A DNA stretch of 50,715 nt from Planctomycetaceae bacterium. Its GTDB lineage: Bacteria > Planctomycetota > Planctomycetia > Pirellulales > Pirellulaceae. This document shows positions 22,141 to 31,654 of the stretch, in pieces (position 1 is the stretch's first letter; each line of letters starts with the position of its first letter). The DNA lies in the NCBI GenBank assembly GCA_002724245.1, contig PBOG01000092.1, forward strand, positions 14,393 to 65,107, written 5' to 3'. A program made the position numbers and the translations under genes. A model generated the notes under the pieces. The model saw only the letters and a list, made by a program, of their open reading frames with translations, made no database searches and was not told the origin of the DNA.

Positions 22141-23172
22141 ATGACAGAGCTTGACCGTTACGTCCGTCAGATGCGTTATCCACCGTTTGGTGAGCAGGGA
22201 CAACGTAACCTGCTCGCTAGCCGCGTGCTGATTTGTGGATGTGGTGCCCTCGGTTCCGTCCTGGCTAATACGCTGGCTCGCGCCGGTGTGGGATCCCTCA
22301 GGCTGGTCGACCGGGATTTCTTGGAGACGAATAACCTTCAACGTCAGGTGCTGTACGATGAGGCAGACGTGGCTGCTGGCGTACCGAAAGCCGTGGCTGC
22401 GGCGACACGTTTGCGGCAAATCAATTCGCAAATTGCTATCGAAGAGGTTGTCGCTGACGTGGATCATGTGACGTTGCCCGGATTACTTGAGGGCGTCGAC
22501 TTGATTCTCGACGGTACGGACAACTTTGAGACACGTTATTTATTGAACGATGCTGCGGTCCATTACGGCATTCCCTGGGTGTATGGGGGGTGCCTGGGAG
22601 CCGAAGGGAAAACCATGACGGTGCTTCCGGGTGTCACACCGTGCATGCGTTGTGTTTTCCAGGAAGCGCCGCCACCGGGGACGACGGCGACCTGTGATTC
22701 AGCGGGCATCCTGAGCCCCATTATTAATGTGATCGCTTCGATCCAGGCGATGGAAGGTCTGAAAATACTGAGCGGCAATCGCGACGCTGTCAGCCGTGTC
22801 TTGACAGTGTTCGAACTTTGGGACAACCGGATCCTGCAGATCAAGTTGGATGGGGTTCAGGAGGAAAAATCTTGCCCCACCTGTCACGGCGGGGAATTTC
22901 CCTGGCTGCGTGGCGAACGGGGCAGTCATACGGCCATTTTATGTGGGCGTAATGCAGTGCAATTGACGTTTCCCGAGCGCCCCGGATTGTCCCTGGAATC
23001 GCTGGCCGAACAGTTGCAATCAGTCGGTCAGGTGACGCGGAATCGTTATTTGCTCAGGCTCGTCGTTGACGACTACCAGATTACGGTTTTTCCAGACGGG
23101 CGGGCGATTATCGGAGGGACCGAGGAGATCGCAGAAGCCCGGACGGTGTATGCACGCTACATTGGCAGTTAA
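22141..23172 (+). CDS. ThiF/MoeB-family ubiquitin-like-protein adenylyltransferase
   Basis: The 343-residue cytoplasmic enzyme belongs to the E1-like family. It has RYVRQMRYPPFGEQGQ, the ATP-binding loop ILICGCGALGS, VDRDFLETNNLQRQ (Asp and Arg contacts with ATP), DGTDNFETRYLLND, zinc Cys pairs (CMRC at about 180 and CPTC at about 245), and a Cys in ATCDSAGILSP that aligns with the catalytic Cys region. It adenylates the C-terminal Gly of a sulfur-carrier protein such as ThiS or MoaD. The C-terminal extension (about 90 residues) ends with GRAIIGGTEEIAEARTVYARYIG, seen in many ThiF/MoeB proteins. No thiS or moaD gene is adjacent, so the pathway is open. Confidence 0.85.
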   Translation: MTELDRYVRQMRYPPFGEQGQRNLLASRVLICGCGALGSVLANTLARAGVGSLRLVDRDFLETNNLQRQVLYDEADVAAGVPKAVAAATRLRQINSQIAIEEVVADVDHVTLPGLLEGVDLILDGTDNFETRYLLNDAAVHYGIPWVYGGCLGAEGKTMTVLPGVTPCMRCVFQEAPPPGTTATCDSAGILSPIINVIASIQAMEGLKILSGNRDAVSRVLTVFELWDNRILQIKLDGVQEEKSCPTCHGGEFPWLRGERGSHTAILCGRNAVQLTFPERPGLSLESLAEQLQSVGQVTRNRYLLRLVVDDYQITVFPDGRAIIGGTEEIAEARTVYARYIGS

Positions 23173-23324
23173 GCGCTTCGCCATCAGTCGATAGAGCCTG
23201 CCACGTGGCGCGCTAGGGTCCGGTGGGTCAAACGGGTATACTGTTTGATGACGGCTGGCGGGCGAGTTCGGTCGGGCAATGCCTGACCTGCGGGTACTCT
23301 TGGTTTGAAGGTGGGGTAAAGGCG

Positions 23325-24416
23325 ATGGCAGCAGGAATACCGAAACTGCGACTGGCCTGGTGTGTGGTCCTGGGGATTTGGGTGACCGAGGCATGGGTTG
23401 CCGCGGCACCGTTCGTACCGGAGCGAAATGCACAGTGTATTGCTGTGTCGGCCGATGGTCTGCTCGTCGCGACGGCCAAGTCGGGTATGTCGAATTCTGA
23501 GTTCCCGCCGCGTCCTCATCCAACCGTGCGCAAGTGTGGCTTGATCCAGATCTGGGACGCGCGGACCGGGCAAATGCTCCAGCGGCTGCAGTCGTTTGGA
23601 GACTTTACGAATCTTCGCTTTTCACCCGATGGCAAACGTCTCGCTTCGTGCCGTTTGTTTACTCCAGGTGGCGGTTTGGAGTTGAGTGAAGTCAGGTTGT
23701 GGGATGTGGCGACAGGCAAGTCGTTGCGTCAGTTTAATCGCTGTCATGCATTTTCGTTTTCTCCCGATGGTGGTGAAATTGCGGTACTTAGCCGGACCAA
23801 ATGCGTCATTTACGAAGCTGAGTCATACACCAGATTACGACGCTGTGATCCACTCGGCAAAGCAGTCGCTGTCGAGTACTCGGTCGATGGTCGCCACTTG
23901 CTGGGTATTCGGGAGCAGGAGGGGCGTTTTCAAGTGGTGATGTGTGATTCTCAGACTGGAGCACTTCAGCGAGCGTCGATGGACTTTGCCGAACCGTTTT
24001 ACACGCTGGCCATGTCACCGGACAAAATTGCGTTTGCGACCGGACACAAAGGTGGTGTCGTGTTGCATTGGAATTTGGAGTCACTCGTGCCAGTGGCGCA
24101 GTTTCGCACGCTGGACAAGAACATTCAGCACCCGTTCTTTTCTCCCGATGGTCAGACGCTGGCTGCTGGCAGCCAGCGGACTGGAGATGTTGAGTTTTGG
24201 GATTTGACGACCGGTCGACAAGTGTACCGCTACACTTTTGCACGGGGGACGATGCGTACCTATCACCCTCGCGATCCAGAAGATCGCATTTGCCCGGAGA
24301 GAGATCCCCCCCGCTTTTCGTTCATGCCAGATGGTGGAACGTTTATTGCCGGTTGTTATGGCGGTATGATTCGAGTGGTGGCCAATGGGCAGGAAGTCAA
24401 ACGTTTTGGTTATTAG
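23325..24416 (+). CDS. Secreted WD40-repeat protein
   Basis: The start at ATG 23325 gives a signal peptide (LRLAWCVVLGIWVTEAWVAAA, cleavage near AAA-PF). A GTG at 23223 would put this inside the protein. The 363 residues carry about five to six WD40-like blades, with recurring FSPDG (LRFSPDGKRLAS, FSFSPDGGEIAV, PFFSPDGQTLAAGS, FSFMPDGGTFIAGC) and WD-like ends (IQIWDARTGQ, VRLWDVATGKSL, VEFWDLTTGRQV). It is probably a periplasmic or surface beta-propeller used for protein interaction. Such proteins are common in planctomycetes. Function is unknown. Confidence 0.8.
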   Translation: MAAGIPKLRLAWCVVLGIWVTEAWVAAAPFVPERNAQCIAVSADGLLVATAKSGMSNSEFPPRPHPTVRKCGLIQIWDARTGQMLQRLQSFGDFTNLRFSPDGKRLASCRLFTPGGGLELSEVRLWDVATGKSLRQFNRCHAFSFSPDGGEIAVLSRTKCVIYEAESYTRLRRCDPLGKAVAVEYSVDGRHLLGIREQEGRFQVVMCDSQTGALQRASMDFAEPFYTLAMSPDKIAFATGHKGGVVLHWNLESLVPVAQFRTLDKNIQHPFFSPDGQTLAAGSQRTGDVEFWDLTTGRQVYRYTFARGTMRTYHPRDPEDRICPERDPPRFSFMPDGGTFIAGCYGGMIRVVANGQEVKRFGY

Positions 24417-24553
24417 GCTACGGAACCAGCCACGTCCTGGCCACGGAGCATCTGCCGTATCGCGAGCGCGGCGCAGAGATCAAGTGTCAGGGGAAACTTT
24501 CGGCGGGCTGTCACCGAGCGGACAGTCGCCCGATACCGCGAGGCAGACCTGCG

Positions 24554-27373
24554 GTGGTCAGGAAGACGCATACCGATTGGCGAGACCTGCAGGCGGTGAC
24601 TGCTGCGGCAGAGCTTCAGATTGCCCGTAGGCTCTCCCGACCAGGTGTGGCACCACCCTTGCGGTTGCTGCAGGTGCAGCTGGAGAGGCACCTTTCTGCC
24701 GATGCGGTCAATCGCCAGCTGGCTCAGGCCCTGGTCTGCGGCCGGATGGCCTGGTATCTGGCGGGGCGCCGTTTTCAGGAGGGGCAGATCCCCACCTGGT
24801 TGATGGCACAGGCGGACCCCGCAGTGGCGACCGTGTTTCAGGCGGTGTTTCAGCCGGCCCAGGCTTCCTGGCTACAGGAGGTGCTGGACGTGCCGAGCTG
24901 GGACGACGCCTGTAAACGCTGGGTCGTGAATGCGGCCGAGACATTGCCAGCGGTGCAGTGCCTGGAGAAGTTTGATTTTCTCGAGTCGTTTCTCAGCCAG
25001 GTCGCTGCGCAGGACCGCAGTCGACGCGGCGTTTATTATACCGCGTCGACACTTGCCCGGTTCATGGTGGATGCGGTGGACCAGTCGCTGCGCCAGGAAT
25101 TCGATTTGCGCGGTGGCCTGGCGAGTTGTCAGAGCTGGCAGTCGGTACTGGCAGAGAACGTACCGCGCGCTTTGGATTCGCCTGATTCCCAACGCCCTTT
25201 TGTGCGTGTGCTTGATCCGGCGTGTGGCACAGGCGTCTTTTTGCGTGCGGTCGTAGCGAGAATTCACGCAACCTGGCAGACAGATTTCTCCAGCGGTGGG
25301 ACAAATTCACAGTCTTGCAGGGAAGCCTGGAATACGTATGTAGTCGATCAGCTGTTGCCGCGTTTGACGGGAGTCGACTGGATGTTGGCTGCGGTGGTGG
25401 TGGCCCAGATCGGTCTGGCGTGCCAATTGGAGCAGACGGGGTTCGAGTTTCAGCGGCCTGGGTGCCTGCAGATTGTCGTTGCCGATAGCCTGGCCCAGCC
25501 CGGTGCCAGTGCGTCGGCGGCCGCCGGCGGCGAAGAAGTGGGTTCGACAAGACAGTGGTTTTCATCGCCGCACACAGTGGTCGTCGGCAACCCGCCCTGG
25601 GCGGCCTTGTCAACGAACCGCAGCAGCTGGACCGATCAGCTCTTGCACGGCCGGGTGGAGCATGCGCCCGCAGACTATTTTTCGATCGATGGTCACCCGC
25701 TGGCAGAACGCAAGTTGTGGCTGCACGACGACTATGTCAAGTTCTTTCGCCTGGCGCATTGGCACATCGAACGGGCGACGGCCGGTCTGGTTGCCCTGGT
25801 GACGAATCATGGTTATCTCGAGAACGCCACGTTTCGTGGGATGCGACAGGCCCTATCGACAACGTTTTCACGGATCTCACTGTTAGACCTGCATGGAAAT
25901 CGCAAGAGCCGGGAACGTCCGCCAGCCGGTGTTTCAGATCAGAACCTGTTTGGCATCGATCAAGGGGGCGCGCTCGGTCTGCTGCGGCGTTTGCCAGGTC
26001 CACAACAACCGGCAGAGAGTGTCCATTACAGCGAGCTTTGGGGACAGCGTGTAGACAAGATCGCCCGCCTGAAAGAGACACCGTGGAGTGAGTTTACTGC
26101 GCAGTCGGTTGCGCTGCAGTCTCCTTATTATTTTTTTTCTCCCCGTGTTCCGCCACCGACCGCATTACCCGAGCGTAGTTTTCGCTTGCCCGATATTATG
26201 CCGCTGCACAGCACTGCTCCCATCACCGCCCGTGATGGATTTGTGGTGGCGCTGAACGATGAGGAGCTCGAGTCTCGATTTCGCGACTTTCGCGATTTGA
26301 AGATTCCGGATGATCAGATTCGCGCAGAGTATTTCAGAAAAACCCGTTCGGCGCGTTACGAACCGGGAGACACACGTAGCTGGAAGCTGCCGCTGGCTCG
26401 CAAGAAGCTGGCGGCCGATGAAACGTGGCGCAGTCGGATTCGAGGTTGCTGTTATCGGCCTTTTGATCAGCGACGCATCTACTGGTCAAGAACGATGGTG
26501 GACTGGCCTCGCACGGAGGTGATGCGCCACCTCGTCCAGGGCCAGAACCTGGCGTTGATCACGCGCCGACAGATGTTGCCCAGTCAGCCCTGCAATTTTT
26601 TCTGGGTGGCGGATCGAATCGTCATCGATGGAGTGATCCGTTCGGATAATCGGGGCAGCGAGTCGGTGTTTCCTCTCTGGGTCTATGAAGGTAGCAAAAA
26701 TGGGAGCACCACCGGAGAGCGTGTATTGAATTTTTCCAAACCATTCCTGGAAGCGATGGAGGAAGCCACCGGAGTGCCGTTGTGGGGAGCACAGCAGCTG
26801 TCGGCGGAGACCGAGCAAACGGCGCGGGAATTGCTCGGGTACGTGTATGGATTGTTCCATGCCTCGACCTATCGGGAACGTTATGCGGCCACGTTGTGCG
26901 TCGACTTTCCCCCGGTACTGATACCCGCGTCTGCAGAACTCTACCGTCGACTGAGCCAGCTGGGATGCGAACTCATCAACTGCCATCTGGGATACGATCA
27001 GTCGGGCACTAGACCGGTGGCGCCAATGCCGGGACTTCATTGGAACACGCCAGCAGGGGATCCGCTGATCGCAGCCGGCTTTCCGCGATGGCAGGATGAG
27101 TCTGTCTATGTGAGTCCGGAGGCGGAGTGCCAGCGAGTTCCCCGTGAGGCCTGGGAACTACGGGTGGGATCGTACCAACCGTGTCGCAAGTGGTTATGGG
27201 ATCGTCGTGGCAAGCGGCTTGCCGCGGTTGACCGCGCGCATTACCTGAAGTTGGTATCCGGTGTGGCCGAAACGGTCAGGAAGATCAAGGCCATTGATCA
27301 GTTGCTGGTCGAGACAGGTGGCTGGGAGGACGCGTTTCGTTTGAATTCAAAGTCTGCCCTGGAGACACGTTGA
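24554..27373 (+). CDS. Type-ISP-like N6-adenine DNA methyltransferase, no helicase or nuclease
   Basis: The start is uncertain; GTG 24554 has GAGG about 10 bases upstream, and the open frame extends back to 24197 inside the WD40 gene. The 939-residue protein has the layout of the methylase and specificity part of type ISP systems. It opens with a helical module with LAQALVCGRMAWYLA, then FDFLESFLSQ and RSRRGVYYTASTLARFMVDAVDQSL. The methylase has motif I DPACGTGVFLRAV (about 225) and motif IV NPPW (about 345), followed by LVALVTNHGYL. The C-terminal part has CCYRPFDQRRIYW and CNFFWVADRIVIDG, like the ISP target-recognition domain. The nuclease and RecA helicase found N-terminally in LlaGI-like enzymes are missing, so this is probably an orphan methylase. 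Alternative: an Eco57I-type enzyme with a diverged nuclease. Confidence 0.78.
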   Translation: MVRKTHTDWRDLQAVTAAAELQIARRLSRPGVAPPLRLLQVQLERHLSADAVNRQLAQALVCGRMAWYLAGRRFQEGQIPTWLMAQADPAVATVFQAVFQPAQASWLQEVLDVPSWDDACKRWVVNAAETLPAVQCLEKFDFLESFLSQVAAQDRSRRGVYYTASTLARFMVDAVDQSLRQEFDLRGGLASCQSWQSVLAENVPRALDSPDSQRPFVRVLDPACGTGVFLRAVVARIHATWQTDFSSGGTNSQSCREAWNTYVVDQLLPRLTGVDWMLAAVVVAQIGLACQLEQTGFEFQRPGCLQIVVADSLAQPGASASAAAGGEEVGSTRQWFSSPHTVVVGNPPWAALSTNRSSWTDQLLHGRVEHAPADYFSIDGHPLAERKLWLHDDYVKFFRLAHWHIERATAGLVALVTNHGYLENATFRGMRQALSTTFSRISLLDLHGNRKSRERPPAGVSDQNLFGIDQGGALGLLRRLPGPQQPAESVHYSELWGQRVDKIARLKETPWSEFTAQSVALQSPYYFFSPRVPPPTALPERSFRLPDIMPLHSTAPITARDGFVVALNDEELESRFRDFRDLKIPDDQIRAEYFRKTRSARYEPGDTRSWKLPLARKKLAADETWRSRIRGCCYRPFDQRRIYWSRTMVDWPRTEVMRHLVQGQNLALITRRQMLPSQPCNFFWVADRIVIDGVIRSDNRGSESVFPLWVYEGSKNGSTTGERVLNFSKPFLEAMEEATGVPLWGAQQLSAETEQTARELLGYVYGLFHASTYRERYAATLCVDFPPVLIPASAELYRRLSQLGCELINCHLGYDQSGTRPVAPMPGLHWNTPAGDPLIAAGFPRWQDESVYVSPEAECQRVPREAWELRVGSYQPCRKWLWDRRGKRLAAVDRAHYLKLVSGVAETVRKIKAIDQLLVETGGWEDAFRLNSKSALETR

Positions 27374-27463
27374 GGTCATGGAAAGTTGCACGACCGGTTG
27401 CCCAGGGAATCCGTCCGAAATGTTGACAGAGATGGTGGCGACATCCCCTTGAGGAGATCTGCG

Positions 27464-27760
27464 ATGACCGATCCGATGTTGATTGTGACTGTTGTTTTGG
27501 GATTGCCGGGTAGTTTGTTGTTGCTCTTTGGAGGTGGGCTGTTACTGCGTTCCTGGTGGCGTGGTCAGCCCATATCGCGTTTCGTCGCCGTCAGTCTGGC
27601 CGTGGGCATCACGAGCACGCTGGGGGCGGGCTTGGCTCTGAGCACCGTCGCCTCCAGGCCGCACGAAAAAACAGATCATGAAAAAGCGATGGACGAGAAA
27701 GCGGAGGACGTGCTCCAAGTCGACTTGGATCTGGGGGGCTTGGACGACCTGGACCCCTGA
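27464..27760 (+). CDS. Small two-helix membrane protein
   Basis: A GAGGAG 7 bases before ATG 27464 makes this start firm. The 98-residue protein has two hydrophobic segments (MLIVTVVLGLPGSLLLLFGG, and VSLAVGITSTLGAGLALS), a short basic loop between them, and a polar, acidic C-terminal tail (EKAMDEKAEDVLQVDLDLGGL). It is probably an inner-membrane protein. I do not recognise the family. It lies 90 bp after the methylase on the same strand. Confidence 0.65.
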   Translation: MTDPMLIVTVVLGLPGSLLLLFGGGLLLRSWWRGQPISRFVAVSLAVGITSTLGAGLALSTVASRPHEKTDHEKAMDEKAEDVLQVDLDLGGLDDLDP

Positions 27761-27778
27761 TCGAGTCGGGATGGTGAC

Positions 27779-27815
27779 AAAAAAACGGCTGGATCGCCTG
27801 GTGGCGGCCCAGCCG
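27779..27815 (-). terminator. Rho-independent terminator of the Gfo/Idh gene
   Basis: On the minus strand a hairpin (outer stem CGGCTGG/CCAGCCG, inner stem CGCC/GGCG with a short loop, 27786-27815) is followed by seven T (27785-27779). It lies 32 bases after the stop of the minus-strand gene at 27847. Confidence 0.88.
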
Positions 27816-27846
27816 TAGTCGGTTGTTGCTTGCGCGCGTGGCGGGC

Positions 27847-29307
27847 TCAGACTTTTTCTGGAACCACGAATGGTTTGCGATAAGGCCGGCTGAGTAACGC
27901 ATTGGCCTGGTCATCGCCCTGGAAGCGTTCTGTCTTGGCGTCGAATTCGAGAACGCGTCCCAGCGTGTACTGGGTTTCCGCGAGGTCGACATCGACGGCC
28001 TTGAGATTGTCTTTGAGCGTGTCGAAGGCGGCCACCACCTGGGTATTGTCGCCCAGTGTTTTGGATTGTTTGTTGAAGGGCACCGGTTCTCCCAGGCGAT
28101 ACGAGATGTTGCCCAGATGACACAAGGCACTGGAGTAATGTCCGACCTGTGCATCGCAGTTGACATCGTCGGGGTTGCGGCTGCGGACCGCAGCGATGAA
28201 GCTGCCGAAGGGACCGCCGGGCGTGACGGTCGCCGGGTCTCCCTGAATGGTCTCTGGCTTGCCACCGTTCTTGGGATAGAACTTGCCCTCTGTGATTTTC
28301 ACCAGACCTTCAGTCGTATAGACCTCGTTGCTGACGTTGCGTGCCGGCGAGCCTTTTTTGCCAACCAGGCCACGCGTTTCAAACACCAACAAAGTGTCGT
28401 CGTACTCGTACACGCTGAGCTGCATGTTGGGGGTCTGGCCCTGATCAATCAGGTTCTCTTCACCGGGAATGAAACGACCACCGAGGCTCCAGATACGGTT
28501 GGGCATGGTCGCACCCTTGATCGCCCAGTGGGCCACATCCATTTCGTGCACGCCTTGATTTCCCGTGTCGCCGTTCCCGGTATCCCAGAACCAGTGCCAG
28601 TTGTAGTGCACTAGGTTGCCATGGAAATCCTGCTTCGGCGCGGGGCCCAGCCACAGGTTGAAGTCGAGATGCGACGGTGGCTTGCTGACCGGTTTGCTGC
28701 CGATACTCCAGCGTGGTTTGCAGCAGTAACCCTTGGAAACCAGGACCTTGCCGTATTTTTCCGCCTGAATGGCAGCCATCTGCTGGGCGCGACCCTGACT
28801 GCTACGTTGCTGGGTACCGTGTTGCACAATGCGATTGTACTTGCGAGCTGCTGCTGCCAGCTGGCCCCCTTCGAAGACATTGTGGCTGATCGGTTTCTCG
28901 ATGTAGGCATCCTTGCCCGCCTGGCAGGCCCAGACACCGATCAGGGAATGCCAGTGATTGCAGGTGGCGACCGAGACGGCATCCAGATTCTTGTCATCCA
29001 ACGCGACGCGAATATCTTGCACACACTGTGGCGTATTGCCACCGCGCGCTTTGACCGCTGAGGTGGCCGATTCAAACAGACTGCTATCCGGGTCGATCAG
29101 GTAGCTGACATCGACCTTGTCCATTTTGGAGTAATCGCCGTAATGCGATTTTCCGCGACCGTGAATCCCCGCGACACCAATACGGATGGTGTCATTGGCC
29201 CCCAGGACGTTCCCGGAAGCTTTGGTACCGCCAATGGTGAACAGTGGGAAAGCCGTACTGGCGGCAGCAGTCGTCTTGATGAACTTGCGACGATTGAATC
29301 TGGTCAT
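27847..29307 (-). CDS. Tat-exported Gfo/Idh/MocA-family oxidoreductase
   Basis: The 486-residue protein begins with a twin-arginine leader (RRKFIKTTAAASTAFPL), so it is probably exported folded to the periplasm. The Rossmann domain starts IRIGVAGIHGRGKSHYGDY; the EKP motif (AYIEKPISHNVFEG, about 130) carries the catalytic-site Lys; a C-terminal alpha/beta domain follows, with NWHWFWDTGNGDTGNQGVHEMDV. Family members oxidise or reduce sugars, inositols or related compounds with a tightly bound NAD(P). The GHWH-like ...CNHWHSLIG... segment is common in the planctomycete exported subgroup. It is monocistronic with a clear terminator. Substrate is unknown. Confidence 0.88.
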   Translation of the reverse strand: MTRFNRRKFIKTTAAASTAFPLFTIGGTKASGNVLGANDTIRIGVAGIHGRGKSHYGDYSKMDKVDVSYLIDPDSSLFESATSAVKARGGNTPQCVQDIRVALDDKNLDAVSVATCNHWHSLIGVWACQAGKDAYIEKPISHNVFEGGQLAAAARKYNRIVQHGTQQRSSQGRAQQMAAIQAEKYGKVLVSKGYCCKPRWSIGSKPVSKPPSHLDFNLWLGPAPKQDFHGNLVHYNWHWFWDTGNGDTGNQGVHEMDVAHWAIKGATMPNRIWSLGGRFIPGEENLIDQGQTPNMQLSVYEYDDTLLVFETRGLVGKKGSPARNVSNEVYTTEGLVKITEGKFYPKNGGKPETIQGDPATVTPGGPFGSFIAAVRSRNPDDVNCDAQVGHYSSALCHLGNISYRLGEPVPFNKQSKTLGDNTQVVAAFDTLKDNLKAVDVDLAETQYTLGRVLEFDAKTERFQGDDQANALLSRPYRKPFVVPEKV

Positions 29308-29540
29308 GGCTTACTCCTGGCCTCTGGGAAATGGCGTAGTGAGGGATCGAGAACAGCAATTCGCGTAAGACGGTGGTTCCAGAACGGTGGAACTGTACTG
29401 GTTCATCCGTGTCTGCCGGGGAAGATGAATCGCAGTTGTCAAGAACTGGCCGTTGCCCGGTTGGAGGAATCGACTGGGTCCATTACAACAAACCCCGATT
29501 TGGTTGTCCAGGAGATTCACGTTGTCAGGAGTGACTGCCT

Positions 29541-30080
29541 GTGGGACCCGCTGAAGAAGAGTCTCCAGAAGAGCCTGTTGAGATTGCCCTGGTGGGAGAT
29601 CTAACCGATCAGGAATCGGATATCACCGAAAAGCTGCTCTCCGTTCCGGCGGAAGGAGAGTGTGTGCTCTATTTCAATTCTCCCGGTGGTAGCGCTTATA
29701 CGGCGATTTCCTTGATGTCGGTTGTGCTGTTGCGTGGCCTGCAGGCGACGGGAATCGTGACGGGCGAGTGCTCCTCGGCGGCTCTCTGGCCTTTCGGCGC
29801 TTGCCAGCGGAGACTGGTGCACCCGGGAAGCGTACTGCTGTTCCATCCGATGAAATGGCAAAGTGAAGACCACGTTGGCCTGGCCGAAGCCGCCGAATGG
29901 TCGCGCCACTTCGGTTACCTGGAGGCCGATATGGACCAACGGTTGGCACAGCTGTTGGGGGTTTCCGATGCGCAGCTGCGCGAGTGGATGCAGCCAGGTC
30001 GTTACCTGACGGGACCTGAGCTGGTGGCCGCTGGCTGCGCGGAACTGGTGGACTTGCCGTTTCCGAAACCGGCCTCGTAA
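29541..30080 (+). CDS. Solitary ClpP-like serine protease homologue
   Basis: The start is GTG 29541, with AGGAG about 9 bases upstream. The 179-residue protein has a ClpP/crotonase-like fold: VEIALVGDLTDQ, then VLYFNSPGGSAYTAISLMSVV (the oxyanion GG is present), GECSSAALWPFGACQRRLVHPGSVLLFHPM, where Ser in CSSAAL and His in LFHPM align with the ClpP Ser and His. The Asp expected in the following helix (ClpP ...D..., before SAEEA) is not visible in MQPGRYLTGPELVAAGCAELVD. It is somewhat shorter than ClpP (about 195-200) and no ClpX/A gene is near. It may be a degenerate ClpP paralogue or a related peptidase. Confidence in the fold is good, in activity low. Confidence 0.7.
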   Translation: MGPAEEESPEEPVEIALVGDLTDQESDITEKLLSVPAEGECVLYFNSPGGSAYTAISLMSVVLLRGLQATGIVTGECSSAALWPFGACQRRLVHPGSVLLFHPMKWQSEDHVGLAEAAEWSRHFGYLEADMDQRLAQLLGVSDAQLREWMQPGRYLTGPELVAAGCAELVDLPFPKPAS

Positions 30081-30104
30081 GGAGGCGTCTGGCGCGGCGG
30101 TCAT

Positions 30105-31352
30105 CTACAACGCCGGTTGTTTGTGGAACTTCCCGTCTTTCATGATCATCACCAGCTTGTCCGGGTTGGTCAGCAGTGTGAGATCTTCCAGCGGATTGCC
30201 GTCGACCAGCAGCAGGTCGGCCAGGAAGCCGGGTCGGACTTGTCCCAGGTCGTCCGGGCGGTCCATAGCCTGTCCGCCGTCCCGTGTCATCGTCAACAGC
30301 GCTTCCAACGGTGAATAGTCGAGATAGTTGACGAAGTGGTCCAGGTCACGGGCGTTGGTGCCGTGGGGTGTCAGGCCGAAGCCGTAGTCACCGCCACCCA
30401 GGATGCGCACTCCACGTTTTCTCAGTTCGCCTACCACCTGGGCCGCGGAAGCCAGTTCTTCCCGGAATCCCATGGCCTGGACCTGCTCTTCGGTGAACCA
30501 GGCGGAGCCTTCGTAAGCAGCCACTACGGTGAAGCCGATGTTGGGGCTGATGAACACGTGTTCTTTGTGTTCTTCCAGCAGGTCGAGTGCCTCTTCGTCC
30601 GCGTAATTGGCGTGATAGATCACCTTCACTCCGTGGCGTACACAGCGTTTGACCGATTCCGCGCTGCGGGCATGGGCGCTCATCCGTTTGCCGTGCGCGT
30701 GCACGACTTCGGCCGCGGCGGCGACCTCGGCTTCACTCATCACGGTCGCCTGTGAACCGGCGTGTGGCACAAAACTGTCCCCGGAGACGACCAGCTTGAT
30801 GATGTCGACACCTTCACGGATCAGTTCGCGCGTGACCTGCCGGTACGCTTCGGGGCCATCGACCACCAGCGCCATCGACTCCACATGTGGCATGTGCAGC
30901 GTCCGCATGTCGCCCAGGCCACCCGTCACGGTCAACCAGGGGCTGGCCGCCAGCAATCGGGGACCGGGAATTTGCTCCGCTTCGATGGCATTACGAATGA
31001 CCACGTCCAAACGCGGTTTGGCGGCGGCCGCACTGATGCAACTGGTGATCCCATGGTCCAGATAAAGCCGGGCGTTGTGCATTGTCAGCAGTGTGTGTTC
31101 TTCGGGGGGAATCCGTCCCAGTGCTGCCAGATCGTCGGTGTTGTCGATGCTCAGATGGGCATGTGATTCCACCAGGCCGGGCATTAGCCAGCGCCCTTGT
31201 CCATCGAGGGTGGCCACTCCTGCGGCGTTGATCTCACCTGGTGTATTGGCCACCGCGGCGATCCGGGTATCCTCGATCAAGACCTCCCCGTGGAACGGTT
31301 CGGCGCCACTGCAGTCGATCACGTGCACGTTGGTCAAGAGCGTGCGGGTCAT
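30105..31352 (-). CDS. Amidohydrolase-family metal-dependent hydrolase
   Basis: The start is ATG 31352, with GGAG 10 bases upstream; a 132-residue upstream extension to 31748 is low-complexity and overlaps the next gene, so it is rejected. The 415-residue enzyme has the amidohydrolase barrel: LTNVHVIDCSG..GEVLIEDTRIAAV, the metal-binding HAH in PGLVESHAHL (about 65), Lys in IIKLVVSG (possible carboxylated Lys), HAR in MSAHARS, HANY, and Asp in GGGDYGFGLTPHGT. It then ends with GFLADLLLVDGNPLEDL. It is closest in layout to imidazolonepropionase-like and prolidase-like members of the family. The substrate is unknown. No signal peptide is seen. Confidence 0.85.
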   Translation of the reverse strand: MTRTLLTNVHVIDCSGAEPFHGEVLIEDTRIAAVANTPGEINAAGVATLDGQGRWLMPGLVESHAHLSIDNTDDLAALGRIPPEEHTLLTMHNARLYLDHGITSCISAAAAKPRLDVVIRNAIEAEQIPGPRLLAASPWLTVTGGLGDMRTLHMPHVESMALVVDGPEAYRQVTRELIREGVDIIKLVVSGDSFVPHAGSQATVMSEAEVAAAAEVVHAHGKRMSAHARSAESVKRCVRHGVKVIYHANYADEEALDLLEEHKEHVFISPNIGFTVVAAYEGSAWFTEEQVQAMGFREELASAAQVVGELRKRGVRILGGGDYGFGLTPHGTNARDLDHFVNYLDYSPLEALLTMTRDGGQAMDRPDDLGQVRPGFLADLLLVDGNPLEDLTLLTNPDKLVMIMKDGKFHKQPAL

Positions 31353-31654
31353 GCGATTGTTCTCCCTGGCCAGACCGGTGATTGGGGATTGTTCCAGACG
31401 CGCGCCAGCTAGACGCATGTCTGTCAGACTAACAGGCTCGCTGATTCGAGCGCTGCTGGCAAGTTGAGGAGGCTGATTCGGGGTGGCTTTTTGATTCTCG
31501 GCGCAGGTGGTGGAATCGGCTGGCTGTGGCCGCCATGGCGGTTGCGATTGCGTGCGGTGGAGATCAGAATGCCTTGCTGGCCGCACCTGCGCTTCGGTCC
31601 GTTCGGAGACGCTCGTCCCCGCGGCCGGTTTCTCGAGTCGAGGAGTTCGTACCC
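31353..31654. other. Divergent intergenic region
   Basis: These 302 bases separate the amidohydrolase and the Tat-exported isomerase genes, which are transcribed away from each other. I see no supported gene and no clear promoter. Confidence 0.4.
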
